64,000 nt of DNA from Sedimenticola thiotaurini (GCF_001007875.1 NZ_CP011412.1:1984001-2048000); one strand, 5' to 3'; shown: positions 52,173-64,000, numbered from the stretch's first letter. A program made the numbers and translations. Notes: a model not told the origin generated them from the letters alone.

Positions 52173-53670
52173 CAACACGCCAACCGACATCAACCGCCTG
52201 GAGACCGCGAAGCATCCGGAAAAACTCCGGCGCATCGCCATTGAACCGATCACCCGGGTAGAGGGCCACGGCAAGGTCACCCTGCTGCTGGACGATGAAA
52301 ACAGGATCCAGCAGGCGCGCCTACATATCGTGGAGTTCCGGGGATTCGAGAAGTTTATCCAGGGCCGTCCCTACTGGGAGTTACCGGTGCTGGTACAGCG
52401 ACTTTGCGGTATCTGCCCGGTCAGCCATCACCTGGCGGCCGGCAAGGCGATCGATCAACTGGTCGGAGTGGACCAGTTGACCCCCACCGCCGAGAAAGTT
52501 CGCCGCCTGATGCACTACGGCCAGATTCTGCAATCCCACGCCCTGCACTTTTTCCATCTCTCCTCGCCGGACCTACTGTTCGGATTTGACAGCGACATCA
52601 GCCAGCGCAACGTGGTGGGACTCATCGAGCAGTATCCGGAACTGGCCAAACAGGGCGTGCTGCTGCGCAAATTTGGCCAGGAAGTGATCCGGGTCACCGC
52701 CGGCAAACGGATTCACGGCACCTGCGCCATTCCGGGCGGTGTCAACAAGTCTCTGGACAGCGGCGAACGGGATTACCTGAAACAGGATCTTGTCCAGATG
52801 ATCGCCTGGGGACAGGAGGCGCTGGAACTGGCCCGCCGCCTGTTCCTGGAAGCGCGGGAGCAGCACCGGCGATTTGCCCGCATCGACACCCCGATGATGA
52901 GCCTGTGCCGCGACGACGGGGCGCTGGAGCTGTACCACGGCAACCTGCGGGTGGTCGCGGGCGATGGCAGCAAACTGCTGGATAACATTGATTCGCGGGA
53001 TTATCACAAGCACATCCGGGAGCAGGTGAAATCCTGGAGCTACATGAAATTCCCCTATCTGCAACAGTTCGGCACGGAGCAGGGCTCCTACCGGGTCGGC
53101 CCCCTGGCCCGGATCAACAGCTGCGACTATATCGACACCCCACTGGCGGAACAGGCCCGGGTCGAGTTCCGCGCCCTGGAGCCAGACGGGCTGGTGCAGT
53201 CCACCCTCGCCTACCACTGGGCCCGCATGCTGGAACTGCTGCACTGTATCGAGAAGATCCAGCAACTGCTGGATGACCCGGACCTGCTGGGCGACGAGCT
53301 GACACGGACCGGGGAGATGGGCTCCCGGGGCATCGGCGTGATCGAGGCGCCCCGGGGTACCCTGATCCACGACTATGAAATCAACCCGGACGGTCTGGTG
53401 ACCCGGGCCAACCTGATTGTCTCCACCACCCACAACAACCGGGCCATGAACGAATCGGTCAGGGCGGTGGCGGCGGATCTGTTCAATGGCCAGGAGATCA
53501 CCGAGGGGATGCTGAACAGTATCGAGGTGGCGGTCCGCGCCTACGATCCCTGCCTCTCCTGCGCCACCCACGCCCTGGGCAAAATGCCCCTGGTAATTGA
53601 GTTGCAGGAGCCGGATGGGCGCATCGTCGACCGGTTGATCAAGGATACCCGGGGTGAACTGAGCCGTTGA
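52165..53670 (+). CDS. hoxH: HoxH, large subunit of NAD-linked [NiFe] hydrogenase
   Basis: 501-aa catalytic subunit with the Ni-Fe site. N-terminal cysteines are Cys81 and Cys84 (RLCGICPVSHH) and C-terminal Cys463 and Cys466 in DPCLSCATH. The protein runs 32 residues past His469, the peptide that the maturation protease removes after nickel insertion; the protease gene hoxW follows directly. It starts at the ATG overlapping the end of hoxY (8 bp); the longer open frame upstream lies inside hoxY. hyp genes for metal insertion are not in the window. Confidence 0.94.
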   Translation: MTDNTPTDINRLETAKHPEKLRRIAIEPITRVEGHGKVTLLLDDENRIQQARLHIVEFRGFEKFIQGRPYWELPVLVQRLCGICPVSHHLAAGKAIDQLVGVDQLTPTAEKVRRLMHYGQILQSHALHFFHLSSPDLLFGFDSDISQRNVVGLIEQYPELAKQGVLLRKFGQEVIRVTAGKRIHGTCAIPGGVNKSLDSGERDYLKQDLVQMIAWGQEALELARRLFLEAREQHRRFARIDTPMMSLCRDDGALELYHGNLRVVAGDGSKLLDNIDSRDYHKHIREQVKSWSYMKFPYLQQFGTEQGSYRVGPLARINSCDYIDTPLAEQARVEFRALEPDGLVQSTLAYHWARMLELLHCIEKIQQLLDDPDLLGDELTRTGEMGSRGIGVIEAPRGTLIHDYEINPDGLVTRANLIVSTTHNNRAMNESVRAVAADLFNGQEITEGMLNSIEVAVRAYDPCLSCATHALGKMPLVIELQEPDGRIVDRLIKDTRGELSR

Positions 53671-54155
53671 GCCGCGCCCCGGTTGTCATTATCGGCTACG
53701 GCAATCCCTCCCGGGGCGACGACGCCCTGGGGCCGTTGCTGCTGGAGCGGCTGGAGCAGTGCCCGGATATCGCTGCCGGCATATATGAGCCGATCACCGA
53801 TTTCCAGCTACAGATTGAACACGTCACCGATCTGGAGCAGCGTCAACTGCTGCTGTTTGCCGACGCCTCGGTCTCGGCCGAGGCACCGTACGGATTTAGC
53901 CGCCTGACCCCACTGCAGGATCACAGCTACAGCAGCCACAGTTTGAGTCCGGCCACCCTGCTGGCGGTTTTCGAACAGGTCTATGGAATCCCGCCGCCAC
54001 CCGCCTACCTGCTGACCATGCCCGGTTACTCCTTTGAGCTGGGTCAGCCACTCAGCCCCCGGGCCGCCAGCTATTTCGAACAGGTGGTGGATTTTGTACG
54101 GGGATTGTTACAGCAGCCGCAGAGGGCGTTCTGGGACCGGGCAATTCGTCACTGA
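53667..54155 (+). CDS. hoxW: HoxW, hydrogenase large-subunit maturation protease
   Basis: 162-aa endopeptidase that trims the C-terminal extension of HoxH after nickel insertion. The family start VVIIGYGNPSRGDDALGPLL carries the GxGNxxRxDD motif with metal-binding acidic residues; LLLFADASVSAEAPY and SHSLSPATLLAVFEQVYG supply the second acidic site and the histidine region. It begins at a TTG that overlaps the hoxH stop by 4 bp, which is the only in-frame start that keeps the N-terminal motif. It is the last gene of the operon and converges with clpB. Confidence 0.92.
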   Translation: MSRAPVVIIGYGNPSRGDDALGPLLLERLEQCPDIAAGIYEPITDFQLQIEHVTDLEQRQLLLFADASVSAEAPYGFSRLTPLQDHSYSSHSLSPATLLAVFEQVYGIPPPPAYLLTMPGYSFELGQPLSPRAASYFEQVVDFVRGLLQQPQRAFWDRAIRH

Positions 54156-54263
54156 AGCGCGACCTGGCCCAACCCGGAATGAAAACAGGGGCTGCAGCCA
54201 GCACTGACTTCAACCCCTGCGGTTTGTCGATCAACCGACCGGTTGACCCGGCCGCTCTTCCGA

Positions 54264-56840
<2,577 letters not shown>

Positions 56841-56910
56841 GGAAATTACTCCGATATTTCTAAGGTTACCCAGGAGATGGGGCAATCGATATCGGAATTC
56901 AACTGAATAT

Positions 56911-57624
56911 TCAGATCGCTAACGGGTTCTCTTGATCCTCGTCACCTTCCAGGATGCCCTGTACCAGGGTCTGTAACTGATCCCGGCCCCAGGCTTCGGG
57001 ATAGATCACGGAAGCGGCCTTTATGCGTGCCCGACTGCGTAGCAGCACACCGCCGAACACGCTCCCGGCACCACGAATGCCGCTGATACGGTGCGGATAG
57101 ATGGGTGCGCCGGTGATCTGGGAAAGACGGATGGCACCGGCCTTGATGCGGCGGGGTGGATCCGAATCCAGGTGGATCCGGCCATGGGGAAACAGCGCCA
57201 CCACTTCACCACTGCGCAGACAGCGCAACGCCTCCCGCAACGCCTGTTCCGGGCGCTTTTCCCGATCCACCGGAATGCAGCCGATAGCCCGGAACAGCCA
57301 GTTGAGGCCGAAGCGCTGATACTCTTCCCGGGCAATGATAAAGCGCAGCGGACGGCGGGCCGAGGCGGCCAGCAGCAGGGGATCGAGTCCCGACACGTGA
57401 TTCGCCACCACAATCGCCGGGCCTTTCTTCGGCAGACGCATGCCGATCCGGTTGAGCCGATGATAGCGATAACAGAACAGCCGATTGAGCCCATCCAGCA
57501 GATTGACCCAGTCGTGCCCCCAGTCGACCCGGTTGGCACGGCGGCAGGCCCGGTAGAGCCGCTGCAGCGACCACAGCAGCAGGGCGATCAGCAGGAACCA
57601 GAGAATGACATCTATGGATGGCAT
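56911..57624 (-). CDS. Lysophospholipid acyltransferase family protein (PlsC-like)
   Basis: Membrane-associated acyltransferase, 237 aa: an N-terminal helix ([15 protein letters not shown]), then the block-I motif [11 protein letters not shown] (the NHxxxxD catalytic pair), [17 protein letters not shown], the block-[14 protein letters not shown], and [11 protein letters not shown]. It transfers fatty acyl groups to lysophospholipids or related acceptors, the exact substrate unknown. Block III reads FPHGR instead of the common FPEGT. I start at MPSIDVILW (GGAG upstream). It lies between clpB and def on the same strand, with separate spacing from each. Confidence 0.86.
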   Translation of the reverse strand: MPSIDVILWFLLIALLLWSLQRLYRACRRANRVDWGHDWVNLLDGLNRLFCYRYHRLNRIGMRLPKKGPAIVVANHVSGLDPLLLAASARRPLRFIIAREEYQRFGLNWLFRAIGCIPVDREKRPEQALREALRCLRSGEVVALFPHGRIHLDSDPPRRIKAGAIRLSQITGAPIYPHRISGIRGAGSVFGGVLLRSRARIKAASVIYPEAWGRDQLQTLVQGILEGDEDQENPLAI

Positions 57625-57720
57625 ACACACTCCAGCCGCAGGGTGGACACAGTTTCGTACCCACGCCAATAGTATGAAGACGAAATCCTGCCCGGATACA
57701 CCAGAGCGCTCCGGACAGGA

Positions 57721-58245
57721 CTATTTTTTCGACTTGCCACCTTTCTGGTAAACCTTGCGCTGAAACAGGTCGGTACGCCGGCTCACCACCCGGTCGATAA
57801 ACAGCATGCCGTCCAGATGATCCAGTTCATGCTGCACGGCGCGTGCCTCGTAACCTTCCATTTCGTACTCCAGCGGTTCACCCCAGGGATCCTGGGCACG
57901 GATCCTGATCCGGGTGGCTCGAATCACGTTACCGGTATAGTCAGGCACCGACAGGCACCCCTCCCGGCCCATCTCGAACCCGTCCCACTCGGTGATCTCC
58001 GGGTTTACCAGAATCATGTAGCCATGATTGGGCACCGGTTTCCGGGTATTGGAGACATCCACAATCACGATGCGTTGAAACCGCCCCACTTGGGGGGCGG
58101 CGATGCCGACCGCGGCGGGGCCGTCACGCCGGGTCTGCTCCAGGTCATCGATAAAGGCGCGCAGTTCATCATCAAACCGTTCGACCGGCTCCGATACCTG
58201 CTTCAGCCGTTCATCGGGTATTTTTAAAATTTCCAGAACTGCCAT
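57721..58245 (-). CDS. def: Peptide deformylase
   Basis: 174-aa metalloenzyme that removes the formyl group from new proteins. All three motifs are present: VGIAAPQVG (motif 1), EGCLSVPDY (motif 2, with the metal cysteine) and QHELDHLDGMLF (motif 3, HExxH). It is not next to fmt, as in the classical arrangement, so this may be a second copy; the motifs are however those of a standard active type I enzyme. It ends in a lysine-rich tail (QKGGKSKK). The gcvR-like gene ends 2 bp upstream, so they are probably co-transcribed. Confidence 0.93.
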   Translation of the reverse strand: MAVLEILKIPDERLKQVSEPVERFDDELRAFIDDLEQTRRDGPAAVGIAAPQVGRFQRIVIVDVSNTRKPVPNHGYMILVNPEITEWDGFEMGREGCLSVPDYTGNVIRATRIRIRAQDPWGEPLEYEMEGYEARAVQHELDHLDGMLFIDRVVSRRTDLFQRKVYQKGGKSKK

Positions 58246-58247
58246 TG

Positions 58248-58754
58248 TTATCCAATCAGTGTCTCAATCGGCGACACCTGCACATCGATATCACCCAGAT
58301 TATCCAATGCCGCTTCCAGCGACTCCAAGGGCAGGTCCGTATACCCCTGGATATGCATGATGTAGACCGGTCGCTCGCTGGAACCGGCCACGTCCGACTC
58401 CAGTTCCAGTATGTTCAACCCCTGCTCGGCCAGCAATCCGGTCACCTGGGCAACAATGCCGGCACGATCGGCACCGGTCACCCGCACCTGGATATTGGGC
58501 ACCACGTGTTGATGCAGTGAACCGGCAATTTCATCCACATGCATATGCAACCCCAGGGCATCCGCCACCGGTTGCAACACCGATTCAACGGTGCCCTCGC
58601 CGGTCACCATCATCATGATGGTGAAGTTACCCCCCAGGCGGATCATCGAGGCCTCGCCCAGATTCCAGCCCGCCTGGTACAGGGCATTAGTGACCTGCCC
58701 CACGATGCCGGGCTGATCGGCGCCGACCAGGGTCAGCATTTTCCAGTCATTCAT
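58248..58754 (-). CDS. gcvR: Double ACT-domain protein, GcvR-like transcriptional repressor of glycine cleavage
   Basis: 168-aa cytoplasmic regulator with two ACT domains: MLTLVGADQPGIVGQVTNALY at the N-terminus and VRVTGADRAGIVAQVTGLLAEQGLNI from about residue 90. This is the GcvR layout; GcvR modulates GcvA in control of the glycine cleavage system. There is no gcv gene in the window, so the regulatory role is inferred from family alone. It is followed at once by def. Confidence 0.82.
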   Translation of the reverse strand: MNDWKMLTLVGADQPGIVGQVTNALYQAGWNLGEASMIRLGGNFTIMMMVTGEGTVESVLQPVADALGLHMHVDEIAGSLHQHVVPNIQVRVTGADRAGIVAQVTGLLAEQGLNILELESDVAGSSERPVYIMHIQGYTDLPLESLEAALDNLGDIDVQVSPIETLIG

Positions 58755-58861
58755 CTCTCTTTCCCCCGTTGTTAAACGGTTGTTATTTCAATTCGTCGGG
58801 CGGCCACCCAGCACCTGCGCTAACCTTCCCCCGGTCACCCGGAAAGCCAGGCAACAGCGCC

Positions 58862-59605
58862 CTATTCCATCCAGATCATGGACGCCATGCGTCCTGTCAC
58901 TCCATCACGCCGATAGGAGAAGAAGCGTTCGCGGTCGGTTACTGTACAGTAATCCCCGCCGCCGATAAAACCGACCCCGGCCCGTTCCAGGCGCAACCGG
59001 GCCAGCCGGTAGATGTCTGCCAGCCAGTGTCCCGGCCGGCCCGGTTGAAACGCGTTATCGGCCCGGGGATCATCCTGCAGAAAGCGCGCCCTGACCTCGG
59101 CACCCACCTCGAAGGCGGCCGGCCCAATGGCCGGACCCAGCCACACCAGCAGCTGCTCGGCCGGATCATCGAAGCCCGCCAGGGTCGCCTCCAGCACGCC
59201 ATCGGCCAGCCCGCGCCAGCCGGCATGGGCCGCCGCGACCCGGTTGCCGGCGCGGTTGCAGATCAGCACCGGCAGACAATCGGCGGTCATCACTACGCAC
59301 ACCTGTCCGGGATGACCGGTGATGCTGGCATCCGCCTCCCGGTCCGCCAGGTCTGAAGCACACTCCAGCACCCGGGTACCATGCACCTGATTGAGCCAGA
59401 AGGGTGTGGCTGGTGCACCGGCGGCCATTTGTAGTCGTCGACGATTCTCGGCGACGGCGGCCGGATCATCCCCCACGTGATCGCCCAGATTGAGTGTGTC
59501 AAACGGCGGCCCACTCACGCCGCCGCGGCGGGTCGATATCACGGCGCGCACATTGGCCGGGGCCGGCCAGTCCGGCAGCAGCAGATCAGGCTGGGCCTCA
59601 GGCAT
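58862..59605 (-). CDS. pgeF: PgeF, peptidoglycan editing factor (multicopper polyphenol oxidase fold)
   Basis: 247-aa protein of the YfiH/PgeF family that corrects L-Ser errors in peptidoglycan precursors, long called laccase domain protein. The motifs are AVISTRRGGVSGPPFDTLNLG, PFWLNQVHGTRV, VVMTADCLPVLI and AAAHAGWRGLADGVLE, which provide the metal-binding His and Cys residues. The ATG overlaps the end of rluD by 8 bp, the conserved rluD-pgeF order. Confidence 0.93.
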   Translation of the reverse strand: MPEAQPDLLLPDWPAPANVRAVISTRRGGVSGPPFDTLNLGDHVGDDPAAVAENRRRLQMAAGAPATPFWLNQVHGTRVLECASDLADREADASITGHPGQVCVVMTADCLPVLICNRAGNRVAAAHAGWRGLADGVLEATLAGFDDPAEQLLVWLGPAIGPAAFEVGAEVRARFLQDDPRADNAFQPGRPGHWLADIYRLARLRLERAGVGFIGGGDYCTVTDRERFFSYRRDGVTGRMASMIWME

Positions 59606-60557
59606 GCTGACAATCCTCCCGCAGCGTCTCCAGCAACTGTTGCATATCCTCCGGCAGGGGTGTCTCCCACTCCATCCACTCGCCGCTGGCCGGATGGGTC
59701 AGCCCCAGTTTCAGGGCATGCAGGGCCTGGCGATGGAAACGGCGCAGGGCGTCACGCAGCTGTTCCGAGGCCCCGGCTGGCTGACGCAGCCGGCCCGCGT
59801 AAACCGGATCACCCACCAGCGGATAGCGCAGGTGAGCCATGTGCACCCGAATCTGGTGGGTACGGCCTGTCTCCAGTTTGACCTTCAGATAGGTATGGGC
59901 ACGGAACCGCTCCAGTACCCGGTAGTGGGTCACCGCCTCCTTGCCGGCCGGATGGACCGCCATCTTGATACGCTGGGTCGGGTGGCGACCGATCGGCTCA
60001 TCCACCGAGCCACCCGCGGTCATCACCCCGGTGGCGATGGCCCGGTACTCCCGGTCAAATTCCCGGGCCTGCAACTGCTCCACCAGGGACTTGTGGGCCG
60101 CCGGCGTCCGGGCTATCACCAGCAATCCGGTGGTCTCTTTATCGAGCCGGTGCACAATACCGGCCCGGGGCAACTGGATCAGTTCCGGGTCATGGTGCAG
60201 CAGGGCATTCTGCAGCGTGCCATCGGGATTACCGGCGGCCGGATGCACCACCAGTCCAGCCGGTTTGTTGATCAGGATAAGGGCCTCATCCTCATAAACA
60301 ATATCCAGATCGATCGCCTGCGGCTTGCACTCCACCTGATCCTCCAGGCGTGCCTCCAGGTCCACCCATTCACCGCCGATCACCTTGTCCCGTGGCCGAC
60401 AGGTGACTCCATCCAGGGTCACCAGACCCTCTTTAACCCACTGCTGCAGACGGCTGCGGGAGTAATCGGGAAACAGCTGGGCCAGGGCCTGATCGAGCCG
60501 TTTGCCCGCCAGTTCGATCCCGACCTGGGCCCTAAGATGTTCTACTCGTTCAGACAA
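59598..60557 (-). CDS. rluD: RluD, 23S rRNA pseudouridine synthase
   Basis: 319-aa enzyme making pseudouridines in helix 69 of 23S rRNA. An N-terminal S4 RNA-binding domain (RLDQALAQLFPDYSRSRLQQWVKEGLVTLDG) is followed by the catalytic domain with HRLDKETTGLLVIARTP, whose Asp is the catalytic residue, and KVKLETGRTHQIRVHMA. It is divergent from bamD, the standard gammaproteobacterial arrangement. The pair rluD-pgeF overlaps, indicating one transcript. Confidence 0.95.
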   Translation of the reverse strand: MSERVEHLRAQVGIELAGKRLDQALAQLFPDYSRSRLQQWVKEGLVTLDGVTCRPRDKVIGGEWVDLEARLEDQVECKPQAIDLDIVYEDEALILINKPAGLVVHPAAGNPDGTLQNALLHHDPELIQLPRAGIVHRLDKETTGLLVIARTPAAHKSLVEQLQAREFDREYRAIATGVMTAGGSVDEPIGRHPTQRIKMAVHPAGKEAVTHYRVLERFRAHTYLKVKLETGRTHQIRVHMAHLRYPLVGDPVYAGRLRQPAGASEQLRDALRRFHRQALHALKLGLTHPASGEWMEWETPLPEDMQQLLETLREDCQHA

Positions 60558-60743
60558 TGCCGCCGCTCCCGATCGTCCACTGTAAGGATAAAAAAGGGAG
60601 AGTTTACCCCATTCGGCCCCGCCGGGCCTCCCGAACCGGAACGGGAAATCACGGGCGCTGTCTGTAACCGGGTGTCGTGTCGCCCGGCCGGCACCTTTCG
60701 GGTATACTTTTCGGTTATATTCATCATCCGGTTCGCATCGCCA

Positions 60744-61568
60744 ATGGCCAAATATCCCATATTCACTGCTCTGCTCATCCTGTTACTGCTCTCCGGCTGC
60801 TCCCTGCTGCCCAAGGAGGAGGACGAAACCATCGGCTGGAGCGCCCAGAAATTCTATAGCGAGGCCAGCTTCGCCATGAACGAAGGCGATTACGAGACCG
60901 CTATCCGGTATTTTGAAGGACTGGAATCCCGCTACCCCTTCGGACGTTTTGCCATGCAGGCGCAACTGGACGTGGCCTACGCCCATTACAAGGATGGCAA
61001 TCCAGAAGCCGCCATTGCTGCCGCCGATCGCTTCATCCGGCTGCATCCACGGGACGCCCACGTGGACTACGCCTACTACCTGAAGGGGATTGTTAACTTC
61101 AATCGCAACCTGAGTTTCATTACCCGGTTTATCCCGACCGATACGTCCCAACGTGATCCCGGCTCCACCATTGACTCTTTCAACGACTTCGCCGAACTGG
61201 TACGCCGCTTTCCGGAGAGCCCCTATGCGGAGGATGCCCGCAAGCGTATGTACTATCTGCGCAACAACCTGGCCGCCCATGAGATTCATGTGGCCCGTTA
61301 CTATATGAGACGGGGCGCCTACCTGGCGGCTGCCAACCGCTGCGTTACCGTGGTGGAAAAGTACCAGCGCACGCCGGCGGTCAAGGATGCCCTGGAGATC
61401 ATGATCCAGGCCTATGACAAACTGGGACTGGAAGAGCTCTCGGCGGATGCCCAGCGGGTGCTGGCGCTGAACCTGGAGAACGGCGCCCTGCAGGTACCGG
61501 AGAGTGACTATGAGGAGAAGTCGCTAGGCAAAGCGATCTGGGACTACCTGGAACTGGACAAGAACTGA
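60744..61568 (+). CDS. bamD: BamD, outer-membrane protein assembly lipoprotein
   Basis: 274-aa essential lipoprotein of the BAM complex. A lipobox LLSGC ends at Cys19, the lipidation site. The remainder is five tetratricopeptide-like repeats (FAMNEGDYETAIRYFEGLESRYPFGRFAMQAQLDVAYAHYK and so on). It receives unfolded outer-membrane proteins and helps BamA insert them. I start at MAKYPIFTALL, which opens on the signal peptide; a much longer frame running back to 59490 overlaps rluD and is spurious. It ends before a strong terminator shared with glnB. Confidence 0.94.
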   Translation: MAKYPIFTALLILLLLSGCSLLPKEEDETIGWSAQKFYSEASFAMNEGDYETAIRYFEGLESRYPFGRFAMQAQLDVAYAHYKDGNPEAAIAAADRFIRLHPRDAHVDYAYYLKGIVNFNRNLSFITRFIPTDTSQRDPGSTIDSFNDFAELVRRFPESPYAEDARKRMYYLRNNLAAHEIHVARYYMRRGAYLAAANRCVTVVEKYQRTPAVKDALEIMIQAYDKLGLEELSADAQRVLALNLENGALQVPESDYEEKSLGKAIWDYLELDKN

Positions 61569-61596
61569 ACCAGCGCGATCCATCCGGTCTGACAAA

Positions 61597-61630
61597 ACAG
61601 AAGGGGGCGCCGGCGGGCGCCCCCTTCTGT
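61597..61630. terminator. Bidirectional terminator hairpin between bamD and glnB
   Basis: Perfect 14-bp arms ACAGAAGGGGGCGC / GCGCCCCCTTCTGT flank a 6-base loop CGGCGG. The flanking A- and T-runs are short, so it is a strong stem with a weak U-tract. It lies between two convergent genes. Confidence 0.85.
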
Positions 61631-61646
61631 CTGTTGTAACCGATTG

Positions 61647-62009
<363 letters not shown>

Positions 62010-62117
62010 TTACCGCATCGGCGGCAGATTTACTGTTTCATGGATACGCACATCTTACCGGAATTAAAGCCACCGGTAAGGTAGTGGAATAGATTTCGCT
62101 GCAATCGGGCAGCGCCG

Positions 62118-63731
62118 CTAGAATCCGTTGGTCAGGGGATAGCGCCGGTCCCGGCCGAAGGCACGCTGACTGATCTTGACCCCCGGCGGCGCCTGGCGAC
62201 GCTTGTACTCGTTACGATCCACCAGCCGCACCACGCGGCGCACATCCGCCTCGTCGAAACCGGCCGCCACTATCTCATCGACCCCTTTGTCCTGCTCGAT
62301 ATACATCGCCAGGACCGGATCCAGGATCTCGTAGGGTGGCAGGGAGTCAGAGTCTTTCTGATCCGGTGCCAGTTCCGCCGACGGGGGACGCTCAATCACC
62401 CGGCGCGGAATCACTTCGCCGGTCCGGTTACGGTACTCAGCCAACCGGTAGACCAGCAGCTTTGGCACATCCTTGATCGGGGCGAATCCCCCGGCCATGT
62501 CGCCGTACAGGGTGGCATAGCCAACCGACATCTCGCTCTTGTTACCGGTGGTCAATAGAATTTTGCCAGTCTTGTTGCTGATGGCCATCAACAGCACCCC
62601 CCGGCAACGGGCCTGTATATTCTCTTCAGTAGTATCGCGTGGAGCATCGGCAAAGGCCGGTTTCAGCAGATCCAGAAAGGCGTTGAACGCTGGCTCAATG
62701 GGGATAGTCTGGTGTTTTACACCGAGGAGTTCCGCCTCCTTTATCGCGTCCTCATTGCTCATATCCGCCGTATAGCGGGACGGCATCAGCACCACTTCCA
62801 CCTGGTCGGCACCCAGGGCATCCACTGCAATCGCCAGGGTCAACGCCGAGTCGATCCCACCGGAGAGCCCCAGTACCGCCCCTTTAAAACCGTTTTTCCG
62901 CACATATCCCCGCACACCACTGACCAGAGCAGTGTAGACCGCCTCCTCTTCAGGGAGCAGCGGAGCCACTGGGGCCGCAACGGGAAGCAGCTGACCTTCC
63001 TGCTCGACAAACTCCACCAACGGCTGATCCTCGCGGAAAAAAGCCGCCCGCTGGGTAATCTCCCCCCGGGGATCGACCACGAAGGAGCCGCCATCAAACA
63101 CCAGTTCGTCCTGCGCCCCCACCAGGTTGAGATAGATAATTGAAAGCCCGGTCTCCTGGGCCCGCTTCTGCAGCAGGGTCTCCCGTTCCGGCGCCTTGCC
63201 GGCATGGAACGGTGACGCATTCAGATTGAGGAGAATCTTCGCCCCCGCCTCGGCGGCGGAGGCGGCCGGGGTCCGGTACCAGATATCCTCACAGATAGTG
63301 ACGCCGACCGGCACACCCTGCAACTCGAACACACAGGGCTGATCACCCGACTCGAAATAGCGCTTCTCATCAAATACGCTGTAGTTGGGCAGCAGCGATT
63401 TGAAATATTCGGCAATAACCACACCGTCCCGAATTACGCCGGCGGCGTTGTACAGTTTGCCGTCCTGACATTTCGGGTAACCCAGGATCACATCAATACC
63501 GCGACATTCACGACACAGACGCTGCAGTTCCGTCTCCACCCGGGCAATCAGTTCCGGACGCAGCAGCAGATCCTCCGGGGGATAGCCGGTCAGCGTCAGT
63601 TCCGGGAACACCACCGCATGGGCCTGCTGCTGATCGCGGGCCACCCGCATCGCCGCCAGAACCCGGTCGGCATTGCCGCGGATATCGCCTACCAGCAAGT
63701 CGATTTGTGCTAAAGATATTCTCGGGCCCAA
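62118..63731 (-). CDS. nadE: Glutamine-hydrolysing NAD+ synthetase
   Basis: 537-aa enzyme making NAD from deamido-NAD with glutamine as nitrogen donor. The N-terminal nitrilase-type glutaminase (about 1-250) has the Glu (VFPELTLTGYPPEDLL), Lys (FKSLLPNYSVFDEKRYF) and Cys (VGVTICEDIWY) of the catalytic triad. The C-terminal synthetase has LGLSGGIDSALTLAIAVDALG and ends in the family tail FGRDRRYPLTNGF. The start appears to be a TTG with AGGTGG 4 nt upstream, giving MGPRISLAQIDLLVGD, in line with homologues. Confidence 0.94.
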   Translation of the reverse strand: MGPRISLAQIDLLVGDIRGNADRVLAAMRVARDQQQAHAVVFPELTLTGYPPEDLLLRPELIARVETELQRLCRECRGIDVILGYPKCQDGKLYNAAGVIRDGVVIAEYFKSLLPNYSVFDEKRYFESGDQPCVFELQGVPVGVTICEDIWYRTPAASAAEAGAKILLNLNASPFHAGKAPERETLLQKRAQETGLSIIYLNLVGAQDELVFDGGSFVVDPRGEITQRAAFFREDQPLVEFVEQEGQLLPVAAPVAPLLPEEEAVYTALVSGVRGYVRKNGFKGAVLGLSGGIDSALTLAIAVDALGADQVEVVLMPSRYTADMSNEDAIKEAELLGVKHQTIPIEPAFNAFLDLLKPAFADAPRDTTEENIQARCRGVLLMAISNKTGKILLTTGNKSEMSVGYATLYGDMAGGFAPIKDVPKLLVYRLAEYRNRTGEVIPRRVIERPPSAELAPDQKDSDSLPPYEILDPVLAMYIEQDKGVDEIVAAGFDEADVRRVVRLVDRNEYKRRQAPPGVKISQRAFGRDRRYPLTNGF

Positions 63732-63861
63732 GGAACCACCTATTTAAAGTGCCGGTACAAAGCGGCATCAGCTGAAAAACCGCCCCCTAAAATCAAGAAA
63801 CCGCCACCGACCTGACGGCCGGGGCGGCATATGATACCCAAAATCAGAGATTTTGGCGCTA

Positions 63862-64000
63862 TCAGCTCATCAGTTCCAGCATCTTGGCGCCGATCTCCGA
63901 CGGAGAGCGGACGGTTGCCACGCCAGCAGCTTCCAGAGCGGCGAACTTGCTGTCAGCCGTGCCCTTGCCACCACTCACGATGGCTCCGGCATGACCCATC
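63862..64000 (-). CDS. sucD: Succinyl-CoA synthetase alpha subunit, C-terminal fragment cut by the window edge
   Basis: The last 45 codons of a minus-strand gene: [20 protein letters not shown], then [20 protein letters not shown] and the end ELMS. The GHAGAI..GGKGTA stretch carries the phosphohistidine-loop neighbourhood of SucD. The gene continues beyond the right end of the window, where sucC would be expected further upstream. It catalyses the substrate-level phosphorylation step of the citric acid cycle. 130 bp separate it from nadE. Confidence 0.92.
   Translation of the reverse strand, partial: MGHAGAIVSGGKGTADSKFAALEAAGVATVRSPSEIGAKMLELMS

Noticed and set aside
59490-60743. N-terminal extension of the bamD reading frame
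   Set aside because: It overlaps rluD on the opposite strand entirely; the lipoprotein signal peptide at 60744 marks the real start.

Overview
The window reads as a chromosomal segment (GC in the high fifties, dense coding, no transposase or phage genes) of a chemolithotrophic, denitrifying, sulfur-oxidising gammaproteobacterium. The reasons are flavocytochrome c sulfide dehydrogenase, nitric-oxide-reductase accessory genes, a periplasmic formate dehydrogenase, a bidirectional NAD-linked [NiFe] hydrogenase, and gammaproteobacterial housekeeping genes (clpB, rluD, bamD, glnB, ptsP, rppH). A Sedimenticola/Thiodiazotropha-like relative is my guess from memory, not something the sequence proves.

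Layout. 1-1190: array of a ~530-bp palindrome-rich repeat. 1364-5969: norE-norF-norQ-(NapH-like Fe-S protein)-norD, without norCB. 6353-7928: NapC/NirT-type tetrahaem cytochrome and a periplasmic ankyrin protein. 8090-10825: fccAB and a convergent c4-like cytochrome. 11017-15914: ACT-domain protein, hybrid histidine kinase, OprC/NosA-like copper receptor. 16271-26755 (minus strand): a ten-gene formate dehydrogenase operon, from DUF3305/DUF3306 and a multi-[4Fe-4S] protein through a TorD-type chaperone and fdhABC to a DsrM/K-like (NarI plus HdrD) pair. 26756-27109: divergent control region with a sigma54 promoter for the formate operon and a molybdenum-cofactor riboswitch for moaA. 28629-39690: a proteobacterial dedicated sortase system (sortase, LPQTA target, PdsO, PdsR, PdsS), interrupted by a molybdenum/regulatory block (HTH plus molybdate-binding-like regulator, NtrC-type response regulator, mobB). 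39691-40990: a second array of the same repeat. 41017-48869: ABC exporter, SQR-like flavoprotein, ptsP, rppH and small genes. 49113-54155: hoxFUYHW. 54264-64000: housekeeping genes ending in a partial sucD.

How the parts fit. Sulfide, formate and H2 supply electrons; the nor and NapC-type genes point to nitrogen oxides as acceptors; the copper receptor could serve copper enzymes of denitrification. moaA and mobB make the molybdopterin-guanine dinucleotide cofactor that the formate dehydrogenase needs. Sequence signals tie these together: GG-N10-GC sigma54 promoters precede both the formate operon and mobB, and the same heptamers (TGGGACA, TGTCACA) lie upstream of both. In the mobB/regulator gap they form a 17-bp palindrome beside the NtrC-type regulator gene. 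I infer a formate/molybdenum regulon controlled by that regulator.

Most original points: the shared sigma54/upstream-site regulon; two unlisted tiny genes with strong ribosome binding sites inside the sortase locus; the formate operon ending in a DsrMK-like module; and the paired palindromic repeat arrays 38 kb apart.
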